DNA of 8,294 nt from JAUWQU01 sp964605095 (GCA_964605095.1 CAZSBS010000218.1:1-8294); one strand, 5' to 3'. Positions 1 to 5,815 are shown, counted from the stretch's first letter. A program made the numbers and translations. The notes: a model not told the origin generated them from the letters alone.

Positions 1-60
1 TGTCGCCATAAGACCAAAGGCCAGCAGGGCCGTCATTGAAAACCCAAGTGAGTCTCTCAT
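1..60 (-). CDS. 5' end of a secreted protein gene (partial)
   Basis: Reading the minus strand from base 60 gives an open frame beginning MRDSLGFSMTALLAFGLMAT, which runs off the left edge after 20 codons. The basic residue near the start followed by a hydrophobic stretch of about 12 residues looks like the beginning of a Sec signal peptide. A purine-rich ribosome-binding region (GGAGGGACAGAGAG, bases 80 down to 67) lies just upstream. It points the same way as the secreted protein gene at 217-2025, with a gap of about 156 bases, so the two may be co-transcribed. The mature part is outside the window, so no function can be given. Confidence 0.5.
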   Translation of the reverse strand, partial: MRDSLGFSMTALLAFGLMAT

Positions 61-162
61 CGAATTCTCTCTGTCCCTCCAGGTTTTGCATATAGTCCCG
101 CATTCGGCCGGGCGAATCAAGGTCTCAGCGAGACAAGGCATTGGCGTGGAGGCCGGATTGGG

Positions 163-176
163 CCTGCCCCGGCAGG
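163..176 (-). terminator. GC-rich hairpin after the CAP-like gene (weak terminator candidate)
   Basis: CCTGC at 163-167 pairs with GCAGG at 172-176 around a four-base loop, about 40 bases beyond the stop codon of the minus-strand gene. There is no T-tract after it on the minus strand, so it is at best a weak terminator or a processing hairpin. A second small dyad (GTCTC-agc-GAGAC, 122-134) lies closer to the next gene. Confidence 0.2.
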
Positions 177-216
177 AACCGGAATCTCGGGTTGCGGGTG
201 CGATGTGGTAGGGCGA

Positions 217-2025
217 CTACTTGCGCGGCGGCCATTCGTCGGAGACTTCCAGGCCGTATGTGTAGTAGGCGTACTTCGGCAGGTCGGCGTTCTTGCTCAG
301 GAAGTACCTGATCGGATTCACGCCTGTGTCGTTGTGGCCGGTGGTGTCGGGCGGGGGCGTGTACATGGCTGCCTCGGCGTAAACCGTATTGGGGTGCTGC
401 TTGGCGAAATCGTCGAGCTGCTTGCGTGCGGCGGCGTGTTGGAGCTTGTTGTCGCGGATGTCCTTGATGATTCCCCTGGCTATCGGCCGGTACGCCTTGC
501 CGGCTTCGAGTTCGGCCTGCATCTTCTTGCCGCTCAGCAGTTTGTCCAGGATGGCGGCCTTCTTATCGAAGATCGGTATGCCGGTGAACTTCGTCTTGGC
601 GTCGGCAAAGCGAAGTTGCACCTCGTAGATGTCGCCGGCCTGGGCGATGGCGTTTGCGGACTCGAAGAACCAGTCGAGTTCGGCGTTGACCCATGCGGAG
701 AAGAACCGCAGGACCATCTTGTCCATGTCGTCCTTGAGCTTGAGTGCCGTGATCTTCGCGTGGGCGTCGGCGAACTTCTCGTCCTTGAGGCTCTGGTGAA
801 GATCCAGCAGTTCGGGCGTCTTGAGGTCGGCCTTGGTCAGGCCCGGCGGCATGAACAGTTCCTGTTCGGTGACCGGGCAGGGATACAGCAGGTCATTCTT
901 GGTGCCGTAGTTGCTGGTGTAGCATCCGCCTCGCCGCCCGACGCCGGTGAAGTTGCGCTTGATCGAGTACAGCGGGTGGGTATGCCCGCCGCCGTAGCTG
1001 AGGGCATGGGCGTAGTTGGGGCCGCTATTGCCCCCGCCGGCGCCCTCGGAGCCGCAGAACGGCGCGCCCATGCGGTGGAGGCGGTCGGTGAACCCCCTCT
1101 TGCCGGGCACGGTCGACATGTGCCCGCTGGCGAGCTTGGCGACGCGGTCGCCGGAGTGGTCGCGGGTGGCGGCACAGACCAGCTCGTCGCCGAACCACGC
1201 CACCGACCCGACCAGTATCCGCACGGTCTCGCAGTACATGATGAACTCGGATTCCTGCACGTCGATGTTCCTGAACACGTCCAGGTTCTTCAGCAGGACC
1301 TTCTTGCCGCCATCGGGGGCGAACGACCCCGACAGGGCCACCGTGCGGTCCAGCAGGGAGAAGTATTTGGGCGGCGTCGGCGGCTCGTCGAGGTTAGGGA
1401 TGTCGATGCCGGTCGGGCTCTTCCTGCCGACGGTGGGGTCTTCGCTGATTCCGGCGGCCTTTCGGCAGGCGGAGCGGTATTCGGCCAGCTCGAACAGGAA
1501 CTTCCGCTGCTGGACGATCTTGGGCTCGGTCATCTGCTCGGGCTTGATGACGAGAAACTCGGCCACGTCCCAGACGGGCGTAAGGAAGTTCTTCTGGAAC
1601 TCGTGCTGGTCGGAGGTGTGTTCGAGGTAGTCCTTCCACAGCCGGCGCATGTACTGGACCTTGCGGATGTGGTTGTCGGTGAGCATGCACAGGCGTTTTA
1701 CGTACGCGGGGTGGATGTGCTTGTTCAGCAGGTCGAAGTATGCCTTTTCCTGGGCGGCCAGGGCCTCGTCGACGACCGCGCAGGCCATCATGGCGGCCTC
1801 GGGGCCCATGGAAGCGATCTTCCGCAGCGGCGCGCAGCGGGCAGCCAGGGTCTTTGCCTGGCGGAACTCGTCGGCGAGCTTGCTGATGTCCTGCTTCTGC
1901 CCGTCGGTCAGCGGCTCGGGGCCCTTCTTGAGAGGCCCGGAAGCGGCCGGGCAAAGGCCCGCGCCGAGGCCCAGAAACACCGAGAGAAATGCCGGTGCCC
2001 AATCCGATAGGTTCTTCATGTTCAC
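217..2025 (-). CDS. Exported protein with a CAP/SCP-like domain and helical C-terminal region
   Basis: A 602-residue protein, probably secreted. Residues 1-29 form a signal peptide: positive N-terminus, hydrophobic APAFLSVFLGLGAGL, then an Ala-rich CPAAS cleavage area; the lipobox is not convincing. Residues 40-190 look mostly helical. Residues about 258-375 resemble the CAP (SCP/PR-1) superfamily: ATRDHSGD with His290, the PGKRGFTDRLHRMG stretch (307-320), SEG with Glu327, a GGGHTHP segment with His348/His350, and the GVGRRGGCYTSNYG end (361-374). Five cysteines (265, 284, 324, 368, 383) cluster here and could form disulfides. Residues about 430-552 are helical and repeat-like, ending in FAKQHPNTVYAEAA. 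The GTG start at 2025 is chosen because GGAGG lies 8 bases upstream; the internal ATG at 2019 would be 14 bases away. CAP proteins act outside the membrane, but bacterial roles are mostly unknown. The domain call is by motif recall only. Confidence 0.7.
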   Translation of the reverse strand: MNMKNLSDWAPAFLSVFLGLGAGLCPAASGPLKKGPEPLTDGQKQDISKLADEFRQAKTLAARCAPLRKIASMGPEAAMMACAVVDEALAAQEKAYFDLLNKHIHPAYVKRLCMLTDNHIRKVQYMRRLWKDYLEHTSDQHEFQKNFLTPVWDVAEFLVIKPEQMTEPKIVQQRKFLFELAEYRSACRKAAGISEDPTVGRKSPTGIDIPNLDEPPTPPKYFSLLDRTVALSGSFAPDGGKKVLLKNLDVFRNIDVQESEFIMYCETVRILVGSVAWFGDELVCAATRDHSGDRVAKLASGHMSTVPGKRGFTDRLHRMGAPFCGSEGAGGGNSGPNYAHALSYGGGHTHPLYSIKRNFTGVGRRGGCYTSNYGTKNDLLYPCPVTEQELFMPPGLTKADLKTPELLDLHQSLKDEKFADAHAKITALKLKDDMDKMVLRFFSAWVNAELDWFFESANAIAQAGDIYEVQLRFADAKTKFTGIPIFDKKAAILDKLLSGKKMQAELEAGKAYRPIARGIIKDIRDNKLQHAAARKQLDDFAKQHPNTVYAEAAMYTPPPDTTGHNDTGVNPIRYFLSKNADLPKYAYYTYGLEVSDEWPPRK

Positions 2026-2033
2026 GGTCTCGG

Positions 2034-2038
2034 CCTCC
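2034..2038 (-). promoter_or_regulatory. Ribosome-binding site deciding a GTG start
   Basis: The minus strand reads GGAGG here, 8 bases before GTG at 2025 and 14 bases before ATG at 2019. The spacing favours the GTG start, giving a protein that begins MNMKN. Confidence 0.5.
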
Positions 2039-2154
2039 GAACTGTCATTTGCAGTTTGCCCGTAAGTGCGTGCCGCCGCAGCGGCGTTCTCCCGCCTCGC
2101 GCGTCCACCGCCGGCGCCAGCGGAAAACCTCGGCGAGAAGGCCGTACTGCTCGC

Positions 2155-2160
2155 ATTATA
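2155..2160 (-). promoter_or_regulatory. -10 element candidate for the CAP-like gene
   Basis: The minus strand carries a perfect TATAAT here, in a GC-rich surround where such a hexamer is uncommon. It would start transcription near 2148 and leave a leader of about 120 bases before the GTG at 2025. The hexamer 17 bases upstream (GGAAGA) is a poor -35; TTGGAA lies 20 bases upstream. Supported only by the -10 match and its placement. Confidence 0.35.
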
Positions 2161-2166
2161 CCTTGC

Positions 2167-2268
2167 TCAAATCGACTTCTTCCAAACCTGGATCTCCCGT
2201 ATGCCGTACGCCCAAGGCCGTCCTGTGGAGTCAAACGCCAGTGTATCTTCACCTCGGGGGCCTTTCAA
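2167..2268 (-). pseudogene. Possible C-terminal gene remnant (discoidin-like tail)
   Basis: The minus strand encodes a protein-like tail containing TLAFDSTGRPWAYGIREIQV followed by WKKSI and a TGA at 2169-2167. The WAYGIREIQVW ending resembles the last strand of F5/8-type (discoidin) carbohydrate-binding domains, which often close with a G-I-R-E-I-x-V pattern. The frame stays open upstream to about 3009, but there it lies antisense to the small gene at 2476-2886 and reads as Arg/Pro-rich shadow sequence. The other two minus frames between 2280 and 2475 show no convincing continuation either. It may be the surviving 3' end of a degraded gene, or a coincidence. Confidence 0.25.
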
Positions 2269-2382
2269 CGACTTCCGTGGCGGCCGGAGATCCTCTCGGG
2301 CTCCACCTGCCCGCTGTCGGACCGTGATTGCGCCTGAAACGCGCTCCGGTGGGGTGTTTGGTGCAGTTGGAACAAGGAACCT

Positions 2383-2411
2383 TTGCCGCTGAAGGCGAAC
2401 GGCGATAGTAT
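2383..2411 (+). promoter_or_regulatory. Sigma-70-like promoter candidate for the small unknown gene
   Basis: TTGCCG (2383-2388) and TAGTAT (2406-2411) are separated by 17 bases, four of six matches each to the consensus. Transcription would start near 2418 and give a leader of about 58 bases before the ATG at 2476. Modest match, so low confidence. Confidence 0.25.
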
Positions 2412-2436
2412 CCCTGTCGCCCCTTTCGGGCCGTGG

Positions 2437-2456
2437 CGCTGCCCTGATCGGCAGCG
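2437..2456 (+). promoter_or_regulatory. Leader hairpin upstream of the small unknown gene
   Basis: CGCTGCC (2437-2443) and GGCAGCG (2450-2456) are perfect inverted copies around a six-base loop, ending 19 bases before the ATG at 2476. A smaller hairpin (GCCC-ctttc-GGGC, 2419-2431) precedes it. No clear Shine-Dalgarno sequence lies between hairpin and start, so the structure could influence translation or be a remnant terminator. It has no T-tract. Confidence 0.3.
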
Positions 2457-2475
2457 GGAATGGTTGGTGCCGGCG

Positions 2476-2886
2476 ATGAACAAGACTACTCACACGATAA
2501 TGACAGACCAAGGCGAAGGCTATCACGTCAGCGTGACCCACGACGACTACGTGGCCACGCAGTACGAGTTTTACATTCCGGAGGCAATCTGGAACCACAA
2601 GGCGGTGCGGACGCTTCTGGTGCGGCTGGAGGCCTTCGCGCCCGGGGCGACGGCGTTTTCGCGCCTCTCGGGCGTCTGGGACCACAAGCCCGAGACGACG
2701 CGGATTTACCGCATGATCCTTCGGGCCGGGCAGTTCGACCCGGTCGATACCCGATCGGTCCTCCACGACGAGATTGGCCGGATGATGGCCGATTTGTCCG
2801 CCGACGCCGCAAGCGCCCAGGACACCTTCATGTTCACCGAGACGCCGATCCATGTGACCATGTCCGGCGGCGCGGCCCGTACCTGA
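2476..2886 (+). CDS. Small conserved-looking protein of unknown function
   Basis: A 136-residue soluble protein with no signal peptide or membrane segment; I do not recognise it with confidence. Its sequence looks real rather than a shadow: strand-like YEFYIPEAIW (30-39), an LLVRLEAFAPGATAFSRLSG segment followed by VW (47-68), TTRIYRMILR (74-83), a helix with SVLHDEIGRMMADL (94-107), and a closing strand DTFMFTETPIHVTMS (116-130). The order beta, G-x-W, E-x-TR-x-Y beta, helix, Q-x-T beta recalls the layout of DUF3574-type small proteins, but that is a weak memory-based guess. The ATG at 2476 is preferred; another ATG at 2500 and an upstream in-frame TTG at 2383 are less likely. No strong ribosome-binding site is visible. 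High GC, like the flanking chromosome, so it is probably not part of the defence cassette that follows. Confidence 0.6.
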   Translation: MNKTTHTIMTDQGEGYHVSVTHDDYVATQYEFYIPEAIWNHKAVRTLLVRLEAFAPGATAFSRLSGVWDHKPETTRIYRMILRAGQFDPVDTRSVLHDEIGRMMADLSADAASAQDTFMFTETPIHVTMSGGAART

Positions 2887-3049
2887 CGGATGCTGGCGTG
2901 CCGAGTTGCCCCGCAGGCACGACCAACGAAAAGCCCGAGACCGGCGCCCAGCCTGATGGGCTGCCAGCGGGGGTCCAACGATAGATAGTCCTTGTGCCAC
3001 TGCAGGCACCAGTTACGGAAACAAGCTGAAATGCCGAAGAAGCCGCGAA
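2887..3049. other. Intergenic region before the defence cassette
   Basis: No gene is supported. It holds two weak hairpins that could end transcription of the preceding gene: CGTGCC (2897-2902) with GGCACG (2916-2921), loop of 13 bases, and CAGCC (2949-2953) with GGCTG (2959-2963), loop of 5. Neither has a following T-tract. Base composition falls noticeably from about 2980 onward, which marks the left side of the AT-richer cassette. Confidence 0.35.
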
Positions 3050-3118
3050 GATTATCTGCACAAAACGCAACAAATCGGTTATTTTCGAGTTGTTCTAGGA
3101 CTATTTGTGCAGAATATC
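3050..3118. repeat. Long nested imperfect dyad upstream of the ATPase gene
   Basis: The outer arms TCTGCACAAA (3055-3064) and TTTGTGCAGA (3104-3113) are a perfect 10-bp inverted repeat, extendable to 13 of 15 pairs over 3050-3064/3104-3118. Inside it, AACAAATCG (3069-3077) pairs 8 of 9 with CGAGTTGTT (3086-3094) around the loop GTTATTTT. The inner side segments differ in length (4 versus 9 bases), giving a long bulged hairpin of 69 bases. It lies just before the -10 box of the cassette, so it may be an operator, a structured site for single-strand recombination, or an insertion-junction site. Integron attC core motifs were looked for and not found. Confidence 0.55.
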
Positions 3119-3138
3119 GGCACAATCGCCGATATAAT
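3114..3138 (+). promoter_or_regulatory. -10 box overlapped by an inverted repeat (candidate operator/promoter)
   Basis: ATATCGGC (3114-3121) and GCCGATAT (3128-3135) form a perfect 8-bp inverted repeat with a six-base spacer. The right arm runs into a perfect TATAAT at 3133-3138, so a protein bound to the repeat would cover the -10 element. No good -35 hexamer is seen at 16-18 bases upstream (CAGAAT at 17), which fits a repressed or activator-dependent promoter. The predicted start near 3145 leaves about 44 bases before the ATPase ATG. Confidence 0.45.
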
Positions 3139-3174
3139 GAACGGAAGTTAGCAATTGCCAGCAATAGAACCGGT

Positions 3175-3179
3175 GGAGG
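3175..3179 (+). promoter_or_regulatory. Ribosome-binding site of the ATPase gene
   Basis: GGAGG lies 9 bases before the ATG at 3189, a strong Shine-Dalgarno that fixes this start. Confidence 0.6.
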
Positions 3180-3188
3180 CAACAAGAC

Positions 3189-4505
3189 ATGTTAATTGAC
3201 TTCAAGATCAAGAACTTCCGATCCATCAAAGAGGAACAGACGTTGAGCCTTGTCGCAGGAGCAACCGGCAAGGATCAGACACGCCCTGACAGTCTAGTCG
3301 AATGGGATGATTTCAAACTAGCCAAGACTGCCGCTATATTTGGGGCAAACGCCTCTGGTAAAAGCAACATCGTTCGTGCGTTTCGGTTCATGAAATCATT
3401 CGTTAGCAGATCAGCGACACGAATGAATCTCGGCGATCGAATTCGAGAAGCCATTCCGTTTCGGCTGGACATCGAGTCTTCTGGTATGCCCTCGTCACTT
3501 GAGGTAACCCTCCTTCTGAACGGCACACAATACGTCTATGGCTTCTCTGCCACCGCCGAGCGCGTCCTGGACGAATCGTTGCGCGTCAGGCCGGTAGGAG
3601 GCAGGATTACCACGTGGCTTTCAAGACATGTTACGCCTCACGGCCAAGACTGGCAGATCAATGGGCCCCTCAGAAAGGACGAGGCGTTGCTGCGCGATAA
3701 GACACGGGACAATGGGCTTGCCCTTTCGCGTGGCGCAGAGTTGAACATATCGGCTCTCTCGGAGCTGTTCCTCTGGTTCCGGAAAGACTTCTTGGTTTAC
3801 GACCTATCGGCTCCTCCTATGGTACTCGCGGAAAGGACGGCTGTGCGTGTTGGCAAAGACGAGAACTTCAGGGGTCGAGTATTGCAGTTGCTCCGAGACG
3901 CGGACCTTGGCATCAGTTCTATCGCGGTTTCGGAAGAACCTGCTTTCCCCGCACCCAAAGATGCTCCTGAAGACCTGAAGAAAGTGCTCAATGCGATCAG
4001 GGACATCGCTGGCGACGAGGTTCTCAAACGTCATACGGTTACAACATACCACTCTGTTGCAGGTGCGAGCAATCCGATCGGCTTTGGGCTCGCAGAGGAT
4101 GAGTCAAATGGCACACAGCGATTGTTCGCACTTGCAGGCCCAATTCTCGACGCTTTGGATCGGGGGCAGTTGTTGGTACTTGATGAGTTTGAATGCAGTA
4201 TGCATCCATTGCTATCGCGAAAGGTTGTGGAACTATTCCAGAGTGCCAGCGCGAATAAGAAGGGCGCACAAGTAATATTCGCAACTCATGATACTAGCCT
4301 AATGTCTCAGAACTTGATGAGGCGAGATCAAATCTGGTTCACAGATAAGAATCAGTATGGCGCTACGGAGCTATTCTCCCTGTACGATTTTGCCAATAGG
4401 CCCCGTGCGGCATCAGCTTTCGAACGAAACTACTTAGCCGGTCGGTTTGGGGCGATACCACAATTTGGCAGATCCCTTGAGGATTTGGAGATGGGGGACA
4501 GGTGA
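3189..4505 (+). CDS. rloA: AAA/ABC-type ATPase, RloA/AbiLi-like defence protein
   Basis: A 438-residue cytosolic ATPase of the AAA_15/AAA_21 type (SMC/OLD-like ABC fold). The N-terminus MLIDFKIKNFRSIKEEQTLS is the family hallmark. Walker A is GANASGKS (52-59). An ABC signature-like ESNGTQR lies at 305-311, Walker B is LLVLDEFECSMHP (328-340) with Asp332 and Glu333, and the switch histidine is in FATHDTS (His367). Residues about 75-290 are the variable insert. It precedes an RloB gene with a one-base overlap, the arrangement of RloA/RloB and of the lactococcal abortive-infection pair AbiLi/AbiLii. By analogy it likely senses a phage cue, or holds its partner inactive, using ATP; this is inference. 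All nucleotide-binding motifs look intact. The start is fixed by GGAGG 9 bases upstream. Confidence 0.88.
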   Translation: MLIDFKIKNFRSIKEEQTLSLVAGATGKDQTRPDSLVEWDDFKLAKTAAIFGANASGKSNIVRAFRFMKSFVSRSATRMNLGDRIREAIPFRLDIESSGMPSSLEVTLLLNGTQYVYGFSATAERVLDESLRVRPVGGRITTWLSRHVTPHGQDWQINGPLRKDEALLRDKTRDNGLALSRGAELNISALSELFLWFRKDFLVYDLSAPPMVLAERTAVRVGKDENFRGRVLQLLRDADLGISSIAVSEEPAFPAPKDAPEDLKKVLNAIRDIAGDEVLKRHTVTTYHSVAGASNPIGFGLAEDESNGTQRLFALAGPILDALDRGQLLVLDEFECSMHPLLSRKVVELFQSASANKKGAQVIFATHDTSLMSQNLMRRDQIWFTDKNQYGATELFSLYDFANRPRAASAFERNYLAGRFGAIPQFGRSLEDLEMGDR

Positions 4506-5167
4506 TGAGCAGACGAGACGAAGATTCCCCTCACAGAAGACGTCTTGGCCGGAAAACGAAGCGAACGATCCTCATTGTCGGCGAGGGAAGAGAGACGGAG
4601 CCAAATTACTTCCACGGTCTGAAGCAGGTTCAATCCGTCCGTGACCGATATGCTGCAACAATCAAGAGGGGTGATGGTGGATCAAGGGTCCAGATAGTAA
4701 AGGAGGCTGTCAATAGAAAACGGGACCACGGGCGGCAGTATGATGAGGCTTGGTGTGTCTTCGACACGGAATCTCTGGGGTCTGCCGAGGCCATCAAAGA
4801 CTACCAAGACGCAATCGCTTTGGCAAAGCAGAACGGAATCAGGGCTGCCGTGTCAAATCCCTCGTTCGAGGTATGGCTCTTGGCTCATTTCGCCCGGTCA
4901 TCAAGGCAATTTCTGGATGGCGATGCCGTTATCGTCGAATTGAACAAGGCTTGGCAGCGGTCCTTTCGTTGCGACTACGACAAGAGTGATGCTGATGTCT
5001 ATGCGAAGTTGGACCACCTAAAGGAGGCGGCGATCGAGAACGCCAGGTCAGTACGTGAGAAAGATCACCATGGCAAAGCCGATATTGCCGAATGTAATTC
5101 TTCAACCGAAGTGCATCTCCTTGTTGAAAGGCTTCTGAGGGGCGACGACTCGCAGGCCAGTGCGTGA
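4505..5167 (+). CDS. rloB: RloB-family protein with TOPRIM-like motif, AbiLii-like putative effector
   Basis: A 220-residue RloB-family protein. The basic N-terminus leads into LIVGEGRETEPNYF, a TOPRIM-like G-E-G-x-x-T-E motif (Glu27, Glu32). CVFDTES follows with Asp87 and Glu89 at the usual acidic-pair position. The family signature NPSFEVWLLAHF is at 118-129, and the closing STEVHLLVERL at about 200-210. Length is typical for the family. Its ATG at 4505 shares one base with the TGA of the ATPase gene (TGATG), which implies translational coupling; GGGGGA lies 6 bases upstream. An in-frame GTG at 4502 is an alternative start adding one residue. RloB proteins are thought to be nuclease-like effectors held by an ATPase partner. 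Nuclease activity here is inferred from the motif and from the related TOPRIM effectors of OLD- and PARIS-type systems, not shown. Confidence 0.87.
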   Translation: MSRRDEDSPHRRRLGRKTKRTILIVGEGRETEPNYFHGLKQVQSVRDRYAATIKRGDGGSRVQIVKEAVNRKRDHGRQYDEAWCVFDTESLGSAEAIKDYQDAIALAKQNGIRAAVSNPSFEVWLLAHFARSSRQFLDGDAVIVELNKAWQRSFRCDYDKSDADVYAKLDHLKEAAIENARSVREKDHHGKADIAECNSSTEVHLLVERLLRGDDSQASA

Positions 5168-5180
5168 AGAAAGACTATTT

Positions 5181-5205
5181 ACCTCCTGGGGAGTCCCCCT
5201 GAGGT
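5181..5205 (+). terminator. Hairpin closing the rloAB cassette
   Basis: ACCTC (5181-5185) pairs with GAGGT (5201-5205), and GGGG (5188-5191) with CCCC (5195-5198) around AGT, with a 2x2 internal mismatch. It begins 14 bases after the RloB stop. The following bases include only a short T-run (CTCTTTCG), so termination strength is uncertain. Confidence 0.4.
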
Positions 5206-5232
5206 AGAGGCCCTCTTTCGCGCCTTGGCGGA

Positions 5233-5249
5233 GTCCGCTTTGAGCGGAC
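5233..5249. repeat. Small perfect inverted repeat
   Basis: GTCCGC (5233-5238) and GCGGAC (5244-5249) are perfect inverted copies around TTTGA. It may be a second part of the transcription end after rloB; no T-tract follows. Confidence 0.35.
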
Positions 5250-5756
5250 GTCGGGTTTGCAGTACCACTGGCCTGCCGATACTCATTGGCATCTGACAGC
5301 ATGCCCGACTCTCCGGCACCGCAAATGTGTCGTAAATACCTTTATATAAGTGTTTTGGATTGCTGGCAGCCTCGTGTCCCCGGCCTCTTGGCGACGGTGG
5401 CGGCGGGCGGGGGGAGGGCCTTTTCGGGAATCTTTGCCACCCCCCGGAAAAAAAGCCCGGATTTTTATCCCATTTTTGGGAAGGCGCTGTATTATGGGGC
5501 GGCAGGGATTAGTGAAATAATGCACAATGTCGGGTTTCGGCCCGGTGAACGTATTCACAGTTTCCCGCCGGCGTACATGGCGGTCCGTTGCAGCGGCGGC
5601 CCCGACGAGCGTCGGCGGTTGTGGCTAGGCGTTTTGATCAACGGGCAGCTACCCTGAGTCGATAATAGGGACTTGTCCGCCTACAATTTTGAGTTGGCCT
5701 TGTTGTATTGAGCGGGTGTTCGGACATTGAGGCGTCCAGGCATCGGAACGTCTACA
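5250..5756. other. Long intergenic region with G-rich and C-rich tracts
   Basis: No convincing gene is seen in about 500 bases. Open frames on both strands here are short, lack a good ribosome-binding site and have low-complexity Gly/Arg/Pro content. A G-rich run at 5396-5418 (with GGG-C-GGGGGG-A-GGG at 5405-5418) could form a quadruplex, or pair as CGGGGGG (5408-5414) with CCCCCCG (5440-5446) over a 25-base loop. An A7 tract and AT-rich TTTTTATCCCATTTTTGGGA (5462-5481) follow. Smaller dyads are GTGAA-cgta-TTCAC (5545-5558) and CGGG-tttcgg-CCCG (5531-5544). The region links the defence cassette to the hox operon and may contain the right cassette boundary, a dispersed repeat or an untranslated RNA. 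Confidence 0.35.
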
Positions 5757-5806
5757 GGCTCTTAAGAGCCGACTTTTAAGAGATATAGGACTTAGAGACA
5801 CTTAAG
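5757..5806 (+). promoter_or_regulatory. CTTAAG-motif cluster upstream of hoxF (candidate operator)
   Basis: A perfect 14-bp palindrome GGCTCTTAAGAGCC (5757-5770) contains CTCTTAAGAG (5759-5768). A near copy, CTTTTAAGAG, lies at 5773-5782 (9 of 10 identical, offset by 14 bases). Degenerate copies CTTAGAG (5791-5797) and CTTAAG (5801-5806) follow. The cluster sits 16-65 bases before the hoxF ATG. It could be a multi-site operator or a leader hairpin regulating the hydrogenase operon. I cannot match it to a named regulator, and no good -35/-10 pair is seen next to it (TATAGG at 5784-5789 is weak). Confidence 0.4.
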
Positions 5807-5810
5807 CATC

Positions 5811-5815
5811 GAGGA
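5811..5815 (+). promoter_or_regulatory. Ribosome-binding site of hoxF
   Basis: GAGGA lies 6 bases before the ATG at 5822 and supports this start. Confidence 0.5.

Larger units (their letters stand above)
3050..5205 (+). other. AT-richer two-gene defence cassette (RloAB/AbiL-like)
   Basis: Composition is visibly lower in GC than the genes on either side. The segment is self-contained: palindromic promoter region, ATPase gene, RloB gene and a closing hairpin. No integrase, transposase, tRNA or clear flanking direct repeat is visible in the window, so the means of arrival is unknown. Compact pairs of this kind are typical of acquired phage-defence modules. Confidence 0.55.

Noticed and set aside
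205..2010. A 601-codon open frame on the plus strand opposite the CAP-like gene
   Set aside because: It is the antisense mirror of 217-2025. The minus reading has a signal peptide, a good ribosome-binding site and domain-like sequence; the plus reading is a repetitive Val/Gly/Leu-rich shadow common in high-GC DNA.
2270..3009. Minus-strand open frame opposite the small unknown gene
   Set aside because: Arg/Pro/His-rich composition typical of antisense shadow. The plus reading has regular secondary structure; only the extreme C-terminal tail (2167-2268) is kept as a separate possible remnant.
3050..3118. Integron attC site
   Set aside because: The bulged hairpin shape is suggestive, but the core site motifs (GTTRRRY and RYYYAAC) are not found at the arm ends and no integrase gene is nearby.
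5286..5657. Plus-strand 123-codon open frame between rloB and hoxF
   Set aside because: No ribosome-binding site, no recognisable motif, and it spans the G-rich/C-rich and A-tract sequences, so it looks like non-coding DNA.
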